Source: Guillardia theta CCMP2712
Taxonomy: Eukaryota > Cryptophyceae > Pyrenomonadales > Geminigeraceae
Direction of reading: 5' to 3'
Length of the DNA stretch: 45,408 bases
Assembly: GCF_000315625.1 (NCBI RefSeq)
Contig: NW_005434657.1
Coordinates: 591,249 to 636,656, forward strand
Of this stretch, positions 18,816 through 30,663 are shown in pieces (within the stretch, counting starts at the first letter, position 1; each line of letters starts with the position of its first letter). The notes under the pieces are model-generated. The model did not search any database. It saw nothing but the letters and a program-made list of their open reading frames with translations, and was not told where the DNA came from. A program made the translations under genes and the position numbers.

Positions 18816-21362
18816 TCAGTCTTCCCCCGTCTCCTCCCCTCTCATCTCACTCAGCGACTGTCGCAACCGCAGAGCTCTCTTCCTGCTCTCTGCCAGCTGA
18901 CGATGAAGCTCCTCGTCGCTGCTCATGTCCTCCTGCATCGACTTGGTCAGCTGAGCGTCGCCGGGCAAGGGTCGGGGGTGGCTAGAATGAGGCAGGAGGA
19001 GGAGGAAAGGAGAGAAAGCGGAGGGAGGAGAGGTTACCTCCATCCCATTCAGCGCCAGTCTGTCAACAGAGGATGCAGCAGCTTCTTCGCCAAGTCGAAG
19101 CCCTGCAGCACACATCACGAGACCTCAGCCATCAACCCCTCCCCTCCCACCTCTACTCTGCTCTGCATCCTTCATCACAAGCGAGCTGCTATTCCGCATT
19201 GTAAGGCGGCGGATCAATCTCTCCCACGCAGACTCCGCCTGCTTGTTTCCTCCGATCGCCTTCGGGATCGCATCCAGATTGTGCTCCTTCATGCACGACT
19301 GCACCTTCTCCTCGTTCTGCTGCAGGGCCAACCGCACCACCTGCTCCTCCTCTTCATTCAGCACCAGCTGCTCCGCGATCGTCTCATGCAGCGCAAGGTT
19401 CTCGGACGATCGATACTTGAACTGACTGTGAGCGTCAGACACGATGCTCGAGAGCAGAGAGATCCGGCTCGTCACGTTCCTCATCGCCTCTGACGACGCC
19501 AGTAGGCGAGCCTGCAGCTCCACAGCCAACGCTTCGCTCTCCTCCTTGAGCTTCTCGACAACTCCCAGCTGATGGTCCAGCAGCTCCAGCTGCTCGTTCA
19601 ACCGCAGGAGCAGCTCCAGCAGGATACTCTTCACCTCCTTGACCTCCTCCGTGTCCTCAATGTGGATCTCGAGCTGCTCGCCCCTGCTTTGCCTGCGATC
19701 CTGCAGCAGCGGGTCGAGGCTGTCGATCCTTCTCTCCATCTCTAGCAGGCGTCCAGTGTCAGAGCTGGCTCGTCTAAGTTGGTTTTGGCTCAAAAGCTTC
19801 AGAATGTACAAGATCAGCTCCCGCTCATCGAGGATGTTCTTCTTGCTCTCCTCGTTCCTCTGTACGGATTGTTGGTAGTGTCTTGCAGCAACCTTAGCAG
19901 CCTCGGAGACAGAGAGATTCTTCATCGCCTCATCGTTGTACAACTCTTCAAGACGATTCAACTTGCTCTGCTTATCTAGCAACTTGGACTGGATTGTGAG
20001 GAACAAGGAGCTAGAGTTGTGAAGTTTTTCTTCAGCCTTGCTGTCTGCACTTGAAAGGCTCGCATTCTTTGCCAGCAGAATGGAGAGCATGGCGCGCAGC
20101 CCTTGTGACACCATCATGGTCCCTAAGCAAGGTTGCATGCCGACCGCAATCTTCTCGATCAGCTCATTGAGTCTCCTTCTCAATCGCATCACGTCCTCTA
20201 GATTCTGCTGGTTCCCCTTGTGGACGAGCGACATCGATGATCCGACGCCCTGAATGAGGTCAGCGAAGCTCGAGTTGAGCGAGAAGATGCTGATGAAGCT
20301 CGCGTCCTTCCATGCCTCCAGCATCGGCTGCAACTTTCCTATCTCACCTTCCGCTTTCGCAACCAACGAGGAAACTTGTACGACCATATCATTCCACATG
20401 CGCAGCTTATTCTTCACTCCTTGCTCGGCGGTGTCGGTGAGATTTCGAGCTAATCGACTCCAGAAGCTCATCTTGCCGTCTTGTGCAGCAAACAAATCTT
20501 TCTTCACCTCGTCTCCTCTTGCACGAAGAGTGTTGCCATACTTTTTCAGCGTGTCTTTGATAAAAGTGCGGTAGGACTGACTCTGGCTGTCTAATACAAC
20601 GTTCAGCTTGTTTGCATCTCTTGCCAGTGCTCGGACATTTCGGTCTCGTTCATCAAACGCCGTCGTCTTAAGCACTGGTGGAACCCTTGTGTAGAGGTTC
20701 TGAAGCGCTTTCAACGCTTTGTCTTGTATTTCGTCTCTCTGCCTGTTGCTTTGACGCATGTCAATCGCCTCCTCCTTGATGCGATGGAGGGTCTTGATCT
20801 GTTCCTCCAAGTCGAACTTCCTCATCACCGCTTCCTCTGCCGCGTGGAGCCTACCTCTGGCATTTAGCAGGTCGGTATGCATAAGGCTTCTCCACACCCC
20901 TCTCTCCCCCAGGTAAGCTCTAACCATGTCCGCAGAGGATTGCAACTGTTTGTTGACCTGCGGTTGGATTTCGTAGAAGGCTTCTATCTTCTCCAGCTTC
21001 TCTTTCACTCGCTCTTCCTCAGTCTGAATGTCTTCCCCATCCCAGTCTACCATTGCTGTACTCTGTCTCCGTCCAAATTCCCGGCGAGCTTGGGCCAGGA
21101 AAAGGTCTTGATCTCTTCCTTTTTCATTTGACATGAGCTCGATCTCATCACTCCTGACCTTGCCGTTGGATCCCTCAGATCTGATCACGAGCAGCAGGAC
21201 CGTCCCGATGAAGCAAGCGGCAGTCCCGATGACAAAGATCTTTCTCCCCCACTCAGCCATACCGCCGGCAGTTCGATCAGTAGAGCAAGAGGGAGGAGGA
21301 GGAGCGAAGTTGATCCTCAGCTGGAGGGCGACCATCACCTTCCTACCGCCATGTGCGCCCAA
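18816..21362 (-). CDS. Membrane-anchored coiled-coil protein, about 803 residues
   Basis: Three exons (21362-19151, 19102-19038, 18950-18816) join in frame to 804 codons. Near the N-terminus lies one hydrophobic helix (IFVIGTAACFIGTVLLLVI) flanked by WGRK, which suggests a type II anchor with the rest facing the lumen or outside. The remaining 700 or so residues are rich in Glu, Lys, Leu, Gln and Arg with heptad spacing (for example RLRRRLNELIEKI and EVKSILLELLLRLNEQL), indicating long coiled coils, with scattered NxS/T sites. The true start may be the second Met, MAEWGRK, at 21260. The last exon ends LSEMRGEETGED. I do not recognise a family; a Golgi/ER tether or structural filament protein is possible. 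Confidence 0.75.
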
Positions 21363-21653
21363 TATAGTTTAACGGTTGTAACTGTCGTTCACAACAATCC
21401 GTAACGACTGTAACGATTGCTGAAGGGTACCCCACCCGATACCGAACAAGGGTAGTCAAAATAACGAAGTACCCCCATAAACTACCCAATATAACCCCAC
21501 CTTTGTACTGGATTTCTCACCCCACCCCCCTTGATGCTACCACCCTTCATTTATTACTCCCCAAGGGTCCTGCCACGTACCCCCAGAGGAGACTACCCCC
21601 TTTCTGCCAATGAAAACCACCCGTCCTCCATCCTCTAAGAACCCTCGTGCGCG
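21363..21653. promoter_or_regulatory. Divergent promoter with CCACCC island and AAC-type words
   Basis: This interval lies between divergent starts (coiled-coil gene and seryl-tRNA synthetase). Positions 21367-21420 carry repeated TAACGG/GTAAC/AACTG words resembling Myb-type YAACKG sites. Positions 21427-21605 are dense in CCACCC and ACCCCC. The role is inferred from position; no start site was mapped. Confidence 0.45.
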
Positions 21654-23527
21654 ATGCTGGACATCAACGGGTTCAGGGAGGAGAAGGGCGGAGACCCTGA
21701 GAAGGTGCGAGAGTCGCAGAGAAGGAGGCACAAGGACGTGCAGATCGTTGACAAGGTCATCGAGGCCGATGTCCAATGGCGCCAACTTCAGTTCAAGGTT
21801 GACAACTTGAGGGGGGACTATGGCAAAGTCAACAAGGAAGTGGCGATGAAGAAGAAGGCGGGAGAGAACGCAGATGAACTCATTGCCAAAGCGAAAGAGA
21901 TCGATGCCGAGATCAAGGCAGCCGAGGAGCTTTGCAACAAGTGCATGGCTGAGAGAGATGAAATGTTGTGCAAGATTGGCAACTTGGTGCCTGATTCGGT
22001 GCCCGTCAGCGACGACGAGGACAACAATGCCATCATTCGCACCTTCGCTCTCGAGAAGGTTCTGCAGACCGAGAGTGTTCCTGAGTTCAAGATCGTCAAG
22101 GAGCTTGATGCTGCCGCCTCGAAGCACGAGGGCAAGCTTAGTCACGTGGATCTCGTCCCCATGCTCGGACTAGCGGACACGGAGCGAGGGGCTGCCATTG
22201 CCGGTGAGATTCGTGCCGAGCAAGCTGCTGCTGGCTGAACTGATGTTGCCTGTGTAGGAAACAGAGGCTACTTCCTCGTTGGTGATGGCGTCTTGCTCAA
22301 TCAGGCGCTCATCAGCTACGGTCTTGCGTTCCTCTGCCCCCGCGGATATGTTCCCATCCAGACTCCATTCTTCATGCAGAAAGATGCCATGGCGGCGGTG
22401 GCCCAGGTGCAGTCGTTGAGGTCCGAGTGTGCTGAGCGTGACTCGTTGGTGCAGCTCGCGCAATTCGATGAGGAGTTGTACAAAGTCAGCGGCGAGGGCG
22501 ACGACAAATACCTCATCGCCACCTCGGAACAGCCGATCTGCGCTTACCACCGAAATCTGTGGGTTGATCCCAAGGAGCTGCCAAGAAAGTTGGAGATTGA
22601 TCGCTCGCTGGCTGTGCGTGCTGAGAGCTCTGACGCAGGTACGTGGGTATCTCCACATGCTTCAGAAAGGAGGTTGGCTCCCACGGGCGTGACACGCTCG
22701 GCATCTTCCGCGTGCATCAGTTCGAGAAGATTGAGCAGTTTTGCGTGACGTCACCAGAGGACAACAAGTGATCGTGCGCTGCGACTGTTTCGGGGCGTTG
22801 AAAGTTGCTCTGTAGGTCGTGGGAGATGCTAGAAGAGATGATCGGAACGTCAGAAGAATTCTACAAGTCCCTTGGGATCCCTTATCGTGTTGTCGCTATC
22901 GTTTCTGGTGCTTTGAATGACGCGGCAGGTCTGTTTTACTCTCTCCTTTCTCCCATCTCTCTCTCCTTTCTGCCATCTCTCTCTCCTTTCTCTTATCTCA
23001 TCGTGCTCTCTCTTACGTGTTCTTACGTCTTCTCACCAGCCAAGAAGTACGATCTTGAAGCGTGGTTCCCTGGCTCCGGAGCATATCGTGAATTGGTGAA
23101 ACCTTGCAAGAGCAGGTCAAGATGTTCACTGATGTGTTTGTGGCAACAGGTCAGCTGCTCCAACTGCACTGACTATCAGGCTCGACGTGTCGAGACTCGC
23201 TTTGGTGCCTCTGCTGCTCAGAAGAAGCAGGTGTGGAGTGGAGGAGAAAGACAAGGCTTGTATGACGCCTTCCAGGTCGGCACCAACGTGAAGAGCTACG
23301 TTCATATGCTCAACTCGACGCTGACGGCGACTGAAAGAACTCTGTGCTGCCTGGTCGAGAACTATCAGGTACAGCAGATGACGACATTTGTTGTTGATGA
23401 TGATGATGTGCGGCAGACGGAAGACGGGATGAACGTCCCTGAGGTGCTTCAGCCATTCATGGGCGGCAAGAAGTTCATTCCATTCGTGAACCCGAAACCT
23501 GTTGAAAAGAAGGACAAGAAGAAGTGA
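21654..23527 (+). CDS. SARS1: Cytosolic seryl-tRNA synthetase, 487 residues, 8 exons
   Basis: Charges tRNA-Ser with serine; class II synthetase. The N-terminal half is the tRNA-binding helical arm ([24 protein letters not shown] and following). The catalytic part shows [19 protein letters not shown], the [10 protein letters not shown] segment, [13 protein letters not shown] (motif 2 region TSE), [28 protein letters not shown] (motif 2), [31 protein letters not shown] and [24 protein letters not shown] (motif 3), with a Lys-rich tail. My exon model is 21654-22203, 22258-22588, 22639-22767, 22816-22928, 23040-23095, 23150-23230, 23276-23368 and 23417-23527, which totals 488 codons in frame. The length sits between the yeast and human cytosolic enzymes, and the signature words match the eukaryotic rather than the organellar type. 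The 45-nt intron at 23231-23275 is divisible by three and stop-free, so it could be retained. Confidence 0.96.
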
Positions 23528-24001
23528 TAGCAGCTCTGCTACCACTCACACAACTCGACTCTGACCCTCTTCGTCTGCTGATGGAGGTTGGCTTCGAGTG
23601 TGCGAAACGGCCGGGAGAGTGCGAGGACAACTTTTCGATATTCTTTTCGTTGTCACGATATCTTTGAGACAAACCATTGTGACTGTCTGGTACACCACCA
23701 AAGGTCGATGCATCACATTGTGTTGCTTCGGGAGTTACCACAGACTTGTCCGCAATCGTCAGGGTTTCCTGAGATTGAAGTCACGTTTCTTCAAGTTCAC
23801 TCGCGAGTGGTAGAGGTAGTGGAAACTAGTAAGCAAGTAGGTGAAATTTGAAGTGATGTTGGTAGAGGAACCGACAAGCTTGTCTGTGTTGCAAGACATG
23901 ACGGTACAAGTCCATGGTCGTGCCTCTAAAAAGGAACCTAAACTGCCTGATAGAAACACCACCCCTACCCCCCTGAAATACGATAGAAGGAGGGGAGGAA
24001 G
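23528..24001. other. Interval between seryl-tRNA synthetase and the next + strand gene
   Basis: No gene or RNA is supported. The sequence is of ordinary composition. A short CCACCC-type stretch (CACCACCCCTACCCCCC) sits at about 23958-23973, just ahead of the ATG at 24002. Confidence 0.5.
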
Positions 24002-26049
24002 ATGAAGTATTCCTTCGGATCGTGGCGTGGCGACATGGAGCAGTGGAAGAGGGAGGTAAGACGAAGAAAGAAGAGATGAGATGAGATGAGATGAGATGAG
24101 AAGAGATGAGATGAGAAGAGATGAGATGAGATGAGATGAGATGAGATGAGATGAGATGAGATGAGAGAAAGACTGGAGAAGAGAAGTCAGGGGAGACGAG
24201 AGAAGTAAATGATTGTTGGGGAATCGGTTTGGGGCAAGAGGAGGAGGAGGAGGAGGAGGATTGGACTATTCTGGATAAGTAGAAGGAGAGGAGGGAGGCG
24301 AGAAGAGTTTTCGACAGCAGACTGAAGAAGAGAGAGGTTGATAGCATATCAGAGATCTCTGAAGGCAGACTAAGAGATTACTCTGAAGGCAGACTGAAGG
24401 AAATGGACGCAAAGATCTTTTGGATGGTGAGGAGGAACAAAGTTACAGGAGAGAAGCACTAGGGGAGAGCAGGTGAAGCACGGAAAGAGTTGGAGACAAG
24501 ACTAGCCTGCTGGATTTGAGTTGAATAGCTTCTGATCGCTCCGTTGCCTGCCTGTGTGTTGAAAGAAAGAAATTGATGCTGTTCGCAGATCGACGAGATG
24601 CGGAGCGAGGTGAGGAACGTCAATGCGCGATTGGAGCAGATGCTGGATAAGATGAACGAGTGGCGAGCTGTCAATCACGACAAGGAAACATTCCCTGCTG
24701 GTGGACGGCAGGCGAAGCAGGTGATTTCAAACTTGACGAGATGTTTGAGGAGCTTCTGATGTCATTTCAGCCGCATGCACAGGAAACAGATGCGTCAAAC
24801 ACCTCAGTCGAGTCATCCGCCAGGGACGCGAATGCGGCGAGCAGCGAGAAGGAAGATGAGGATGCTGAAGCGATCAACAACATGGCGAAGAAGATGTTTG
24901 ACATGTTTGAAAGGCTCAATCGAATCGAAAGCGGATCACACCAACGAAACTTCGATCCCTCCTCGCTGCAGTTGCCCGTGCAGGCAGGTCACAGGACGAG
25001 CTCGCCCTCTAGCCCCACGAGGCGGAGGACCAGGACAGCAAGGGAGAGCTACAAGAGCGAAGCCCTTGAGAGGCAGCAAGAGTTTGAGGTCCTCGCGTCT
25101 CTCCTCCGCTCCCGTCTGAGGGCTGGTGCAGGCGAGAGTCGAGGCCGCAAGATCGAAAGTCTCCAAGTCTCCAGCACAGGTAGGGAGAGAGCGATCGAGA
25201 CGCTCTCTGACAGCCTCTTCAGACCCCTGACCTCGGCAGGGTCTACGTGTGGGAGAAGAGCGACAAGAAGCAAGTCGGAGGCTCTCGGAGTGGGAGGAAG
25301 CATTTCAGCCCGAGATCGTCGCTCAACGGTCTTACTGAGATGTGACGTGTCAGTTCTTGACGGCCAGCAGAGGAGCCGAGCATCATCCCTCTGTCCAAGA
25401 AGTCAACGGAGAACGACTCCCTCAAGCTCTCTCGCATCGCTCACTCTGACTTCGGACTGAAACCTAAGGAGGGAGCTCCCACTTGTGACTACCCGCCGGC
25501 AAGACATAGCCCTGAAGGTTCCTCCTCCTCCTCCGCCTCTCCTCCGTTGCTCGTGTATGCTTGTGTTGACGCTGGTTACAGGCAAATCTGTCGTCCCCTG
25601 GATTCCCGAGACCTTGCCGCAGGAGAGCACGAGCCAGAAGCATCGAGCTCCGGTCGAGCAACCGGATCGACGCGAGCGATGGCTAGACTTCAGTTCCAAC
25701 AGATCCCTGGTTCGACGAGTCCAGCTGGAGGACTTCTCAGGTCTGACTCTCAGCCGCTCGTACTCGTGACGCCTCGAGCAGACGCTGCTGGGTCGCGGAG
25801 GAGGACCTCTGGTGAGACCTCAGCTGGAGAGGGTGAGGGTGAGAATGCTCGGCTCTTGTGGGTTGTGGATGAATGAAGAGGACAGGTCGAGGAAAGCGCA
25901 TCGTCCACTCTCCTCGAGTGGGGAAGGAGGACGATCGGGCTGAAGACGTCAAGACTGGTAAGAGATACTTCAAAGAGAGATTAGAAGCTGCTCCTCGCCC
26001 TTACGGAACAGACCGTCAAGATGTCGAGTTCAACAAACAAAGCAGCTGA
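24002..26049 (+). CDS. Unrecognised multi-exon protein: N-terminal coiled coil, Ser/Arg-rich disordered C-terminus
   Basis: Exon 1 (24002-24055) encodes MKYSFGSWRGDMEQWKRE before a GTAAGA donor. Exon 2 (24283-24426) encodes a charged helix with an internal repeat (SEGRLRDY, SEGRLKEM). Exon 3 starts at 24589 (IDEMRSEVRNVNARLEQMLDKMNEW). All three joins are phase 0. A frame change occurs between about 24650 and 24720 that I could not resolve. The following frame has FKLDEMFEELLMSF, AINNMAKKMFDMFERLNRIE and then Ser/Arg/Thr-rich low-complexity sequence. The last segment (TGRGKRIVHSPRVGKEDD to EFNKQSS) ends with TGA at 26047. Exon limits between 25000 and 25870 are uncertain. It is convergent with the next gene. 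No family recognised. Confidence 0.5.
24072..24165 (+). repeat. ATGAG pentanucleotide microsatellite in an intron
   Basis: ATGAG units with occasional AAGAG variants occupy the first intron of the gene starting at 24002. It is the complement of the CTCAT array at 601-698. Confidence 0.9.
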
Positions 26050-26143
26050 CGAAACTCAAAGACTTCTGAAAGACTGTCTGTCTGTTATGCACAAACTTCA
26101 TTCACATATCATCTATTCACAACTCTATTCACGATGAGGCTTC

Positions 26144-28739
26144 TCAGTTGCGCTCGACGGTGTTGGGAGTCTGTCCGTCGTTCGCGCTGTAGTAGTTCTT
26201 GTTCAGGAGAAGCGCGAGAGACTCTGAGCTCCACACGTCGCCGCTCTCTCGAGTCGGCGAGCTGGAGTCTTGGCTGTACTTGTCTTTGGAGGACATTTGC
26301 CGGACAGGAACGAGCGTAGTCAACTTGTACGTCCCGCCGCTGTCCAGCTCTACCACTTTCATCTTCTGCTTGAGCACCTGCTGCCTTGTCAGAGCCATCC
26401 CGACGTTCCTCCTCCTCCTCCTCCTCTTCTCACCGGATGTTGTGAGCTCCCAAACACAGACTTCTGACGATTCTCCGATTTCGCCCAATCCTCGACATCT
26501 TTGAAGGGGTTGTTCTTGATGGCCTTGCGCAGCATTGAGTCCACGATCTTGAGCAATGTGAGCAGCGCGACAAGAGAAGGACGGCAAGATACTCTTTGCT
26601 GCTCCTCTCGCACTTGTTTCTCTTTGGCCCGCATGGCAGGTGTAGTTCCAAACCTGGTCTTGCCGTCACTTCTCCCGAGGAAGATGTCGACGATGGTCTT
26701 GCTGTCCTCCTGCATGTGGGTGAGCTTGTAGAGACGAGGATGAGGCGCCTGCGGACCTTGGCCTTGAGGACTGTGTCCTTGTTCTTCCTCTTCACAACCT
26801 CCATGTCCAACTTCCCCGAGACCGGGTCAATCAGAGGCATCCCGAAGTACCTGCAACACGCTGAGAACGCTGCTGCGCATGTGACGGCAAATCTACTTGT
26901 CATCTGACTTGACATTTTTGCGCTGATCGCCTTCGAAGAAGCTAAACCATTCGTTCTGCGTCTTCTGATTCGGCTGGAAGCAAGCTTAGACCTGACAACT
27001 TCTGCTCTCGCGCCTGCACTCACCTCTTGGTTCTTGTCGTTTCCAAACAACTACACACGACATGCTCAGCGTTCAGCGCTTCAACTCACACCTCATCGCT
27101 CACCGCATCAAACTTGTCTTTTGCACTTTTCCAACCCTCGAGGGCCTCACGAGGCAACGCCAGCATCACTTGCTTCGGTAGAGGCATTCCTTGACCGAGC
27201 TCAAGGTATTCCAACTCCAGCTCGAGGGCTTTGATTTCCTGCCAACCTAGAATCACTCCTGCGCTCTCCCCGCGTTCTGAGGAGCTCACATAATCTTCTC
27301 GGATGACGCGATATTTGAGCTTCTCCAAGTCCCGTTGAGCCGCTTCGATCTTCAACCAACATCAAAGCTTTTCCCATAAGTTCAACGATTTGTTACATTT
27401 TTCTGGGAAAGGGCAATTTTATGCCTCCCGTGCTCTTCGATCATCTTGGGGGGGTCTGCTGTACATTTCTTGATGACATCTTGTATTGACAACTCTTCTG
27501 TGGTCAGCTTGTGCTCCAACTCTTTGATCTTCTCAGCTAAAGATGACTGAGAAATCGCGCTATTAGTCAGAGCCCTTTGAGGTAGAACAGCAATCTCAGT
27601 ACTTGTTTTTGTTTCTTTCGCTCGAGCAACGTCTGTTTATCAAGAACGCCTTGTCCGAAGCTGTTGGTCTTTGTACGCCATGTTTGCTTACTCTCATACA
27701 GTGTCGAGCCCGTTAAAGTCGCTTGTACTTTGACCTGGAAACTCAGCTGAGTCTACTGTACAACAGTTAGTGAAGCAATACATCTGTAAGAAATCGTCCC
27801 CCATCTGGGAATTTGATCTTGGAATATCCACCCTTCACTATGTCTCTCACTCTGCAAGCCTTGTCAACCGCTTTAAGTGCGAGCACAAGCAGCATCTCAC
27901 TCGACTTCTCTCCCCTGTATCGTCTTCTCGGGAACTGAAGACATCTTCTTCCCTTTCGAGATATGCTGGAGCTCATGTCAGAACTTGAACTCTTCCGCGT
28001 GTGTCAGCTACTTCAACAAACTCTTTCGATCCTGTCGCCTCGATGATGACCTGCACCCATCAGTCCGCACGCCCTCTGCCCGCACAACAAGCGACGTACA
28101 GGTGCTATAGAGGACATTGGCTTCCAAATCAGCTGATCCAACAAGGTAGGATTCTCTTCTGGTCCTGTCCACACGAGGCCCCCGGAGTAGAACCTGTTGT
28201 GAAGGTCATCGTTGTAACTTCAACAGACACCAAGAGACTTTGGCAGGCTAGTCACGCTCAGTTTCTTCTTCAGAATTCCTTGCAGCTTAGTTTCAGAGAA
28301 GATCTGTTCATGTATGATGATGTCTCCTTCCACCTGAGACATTGATACATTCAATCAATGAGTGTCTCCAATAGCAATCATCTACTTTGTCTTGAACAAA
28401 AATACGGATCTGATACGCATTGGCAGAATTCTTCAAAGACACGGTGATGTCGTCCTCTTTCAACCCATTTGAGTCCTTTCCATGAGAATTCAAGCATGTT
28501 CTAGCTGAATCAAACACTGTCGCCTTCAAGTTTGTTTGAAACTCCTCGTTCATGCCGTCATCTTCTTCGTAGTTGACTGTGAATTGCACTGATGGCCCTT
28601 GGGCTTGCAGGTATCCTTCCTCCCACACGACAGGACCGAGGATGGGTTTCTGATGTGCTCCCTCCCCCTCTTGCAGCTTCATAGTGCCGAAGATCGTGCG
28701 ATCCCTACTGCAGATCAGCGCAAACAAGACTCGACACAA
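26144..28739 (-). CDS. Unrecognised multi-exon protein with beta-rich N-part and charged helical C-part
   Basis: Minus-strand exons separated by GT-AG introns of roughly 30-60 nt can be followed. In order they give TMKLQEGEGAHQKPILGPVVWEEG with VQFTVNYEEDDGMNEEF to IRIFVQDK (28680-28380), VEGDIIIHEQIFSETKLQ, VQVIIEATGSKEFVEVADTRGRVQ, SSLAEKIKELEHKLTTEELS and RDLEKLKYRVIREDYV to KFDAVSDE (27350-27090). They continue with LFGNDKNQE, NEWFSFFEGDQRKNVKSDDK, YFGMPLIDPVSGKLDMEVVKR, EDSKTIVDIFLGRSDGKTRFG, KIVDSMLRKAIKNNPFKDVED and VVELDSGGTYKLTTLVPVRQM, ending NTVERN with a stop at 26146-26144. The first two thirds look globular and the rest helical and basic. The 5' end is uncertain and may lie upstream of 28739. 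I recognise no family. Confidence 0.55.
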
Positions 28740-29852
28740 TGCACAACCATTCTACTTCCGTGTCTCCGGGTTTCTTCTTCCCCAGCAACCTGTGGGTGAG
28801 TGTGAAGAGTATGAACTGAATGAAGGCTCAAGTCACTCAAGCTACCTCTCCACCATCTCAACCTTCGATTGTTCGGGATTGTCTGTACTGGTTTGAGCTT
28901 GTTCTTTCTTTTGTGGTACCAAGTTCTGATTGAAAGGCCATCCTATCACGCATCATATCATTCGAAGGAGACAAAGCAAAGCAAACAGATTACCTAAGTT
29001 TGCGTTAATTTGATTTCCCAACCTGCAATACATTCAATCTTTCAAGGAATTTGAGAACACCCGTCCATTTACTCGATCTTCTCGATTCGATCATCAATTT
29101 CTGCTTTCGCCTTCTTGCGATGATACTCGATCCTTCTCATTTCCTGCGAGCCGTGAAGGGTGAGATCAAGCATCGCAAGAGCATGACATGGTTACATCGA
29201 CTTGAGCAAGGGCCGCGCTGGCTCGCCGACGGTGAGTGTCAGTAGCTGCAGCATCTTGAGGGCCTCCCTCCGGGTTCATGACTGTGCAAGTCAGTCGTGT
29301 GCCACTCCGACCCTCATGCTCACCGCAGCGACGCCGCAGGTACTGCTGCGACATCACATCCCGATGCTCGTTGGAGGCCCCGAGCCCTCCTTGCGCTGCT
29401 GACCAGCCGGGAACGAGCTGCGACCGGGCGTTGAACATGATGCGGGTAGGCGATGGCTCCTACGTAGCCGCACACTGATACTGCAGCTGGTGATGAGATC
29501 AGAGCCAGTGATCGAACCCAAGCAGACGGCTACAGCAAGAACAAGGGAACATCACACTATCGTTGTGACAATCATTCACAAGTGATAACTAGAACATTCT
29601 ACCCAGAGCTCTCTCGTGCCTCACTCGTGGGATATGTGATGATATCAAATGATGCTCTACGGTGATTAGCCAGAGATGGGGTGAGATAAAGGCAAGGTGA
29701 CAGAAGAGGGAACGAGCTTGTAGAAACAAGGATAACCAGGATGAAACGAGGACGAGGGAAAAGAAGAGGGATCCCAGTAGGTGGGGGCTCAGAAAAGAAG
29801 CAGGCGGACGGAGGGAAAGGCAAGGCATCAAGAGTAAGTGAAGCAAGAGAAG
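28740..29852. other. Region without a supported gene
   Basis: It probably contains the 5' end of the minus-strand gene above. Positions 29170-29510 are GC-richer and contain GTGAG, CAGTC and CCGG words like the islands at 9945 and 34670. Nothing else could be assigned. Confidence 0.4.
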
Positions 29853-30230
29853 ATCGAGTGGGGAGTAAGGAGGAGGGTCAGGGAGTAAGGAGGAGGGTCA
29901 GAGAGTAAGGAGGAGGGTCAGGGAGCAAGGAGGAGGGTCAGGGAGCAAGGAGGAGGGTCAGGGAGCAAGGAGGAGGGTCAGGGAGCAAGGAGGGTCAGGG
30001 AGTAAGGAGGGTCAGGGAGCAAGGAGGAGGGTCAGGGAGCAAGGAGGAGGGTCAGGGAGCAAGGAGGGTCAGCGGGCAAGGAGGAGGGTCAGGGAGTAAG
30101 GAGGAGGGCCAGGGAGCAAGGAGGGTCAGGGAGCAAGGAGGAGGGTCAGGGAGCAAGGAGGGTCAGGGAGCAAGGAGGAGGGTCAGGGAGCAAGGAGGAG
30201 GGTCAGGGAGCAAGGAGGGTCAGGGGGCAG
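29853..30230 (+). repeat. Minisatellite with 20-bp and 17-bp units
   Basis: The unit GAGCAAGGAGGAGGGTCAGG (20 bp) alternates with a 17-bp form lacking one GAG (GAGCAAGGAGGGTCAGG). A GAGTAAG variant occurs at both ends of the array. It is purine-rich on the + strand and carries no coding frame that I would trust. Confidence 0.92.
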
Positions 30231-30239
30231 AGAGTGATT

Positions 30240-30560
30240 GAGGGCGGGGATGGAAAGTGAGGGCGGATGATAAGTTTCCCATCGGCATTGCAATGTGAAA
30301 GGTCGAAAAGGGTTGTTTGCATACGGGTGGGGTACTCAAATGTTGGGGTGGGGATTCCATTGATTTTCCTTATAAGTAGGGGTGGGTACTGTGACGATAT
30401 GGGTGGTAGGGTCCTTGCCCCCAAGACAGATAGTAACTGGACTTGTCCCACCCTCTGTGAGATAAAAGGTTTCTAAACCCCTACCTCTGCATTTCCCTTC
30501 AAAGTACCCACCCTTTGTGAATACACAAAAACTTTTTCCTAACCCCCACCCCAAGAAATC
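30240..30560. other. CCACCC/GGGTGG island
   Basis: Dense GGGTGG and GGGGTGGG words in the first half switch to CCCACCC and CCCCTACC words after about 30410. It has no coding frame. It lies 3' of the beta-helix gene and upstream of the minus-strand gene at 26144-28739, so a promoter role is possible but unproved. Confidence 0.5.
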
Positions 30561-30663
30561 AACATAAAACCTTCTTGCAACTTATCACCAGGCCAAAGAT
30601 GTTGCCGGGTGGAAAAACTTGGGGGCAGAATGTCGGGGAGACGGAAAGAGTGGAAGAGGGTTT

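Noticed and set aside
29490-29525. GGTTCGATCAC word on the minus strand, like a tRNA T-arm
   Set aside because: No acceptor stem, anticodon arm or D-arm of the right spacing could be found.
29853-30230. Repeat array considered as a CRISPR
   Set aside because: There are no unique spacers; units are contiguous and purine-rich, in a eukaryotic context.
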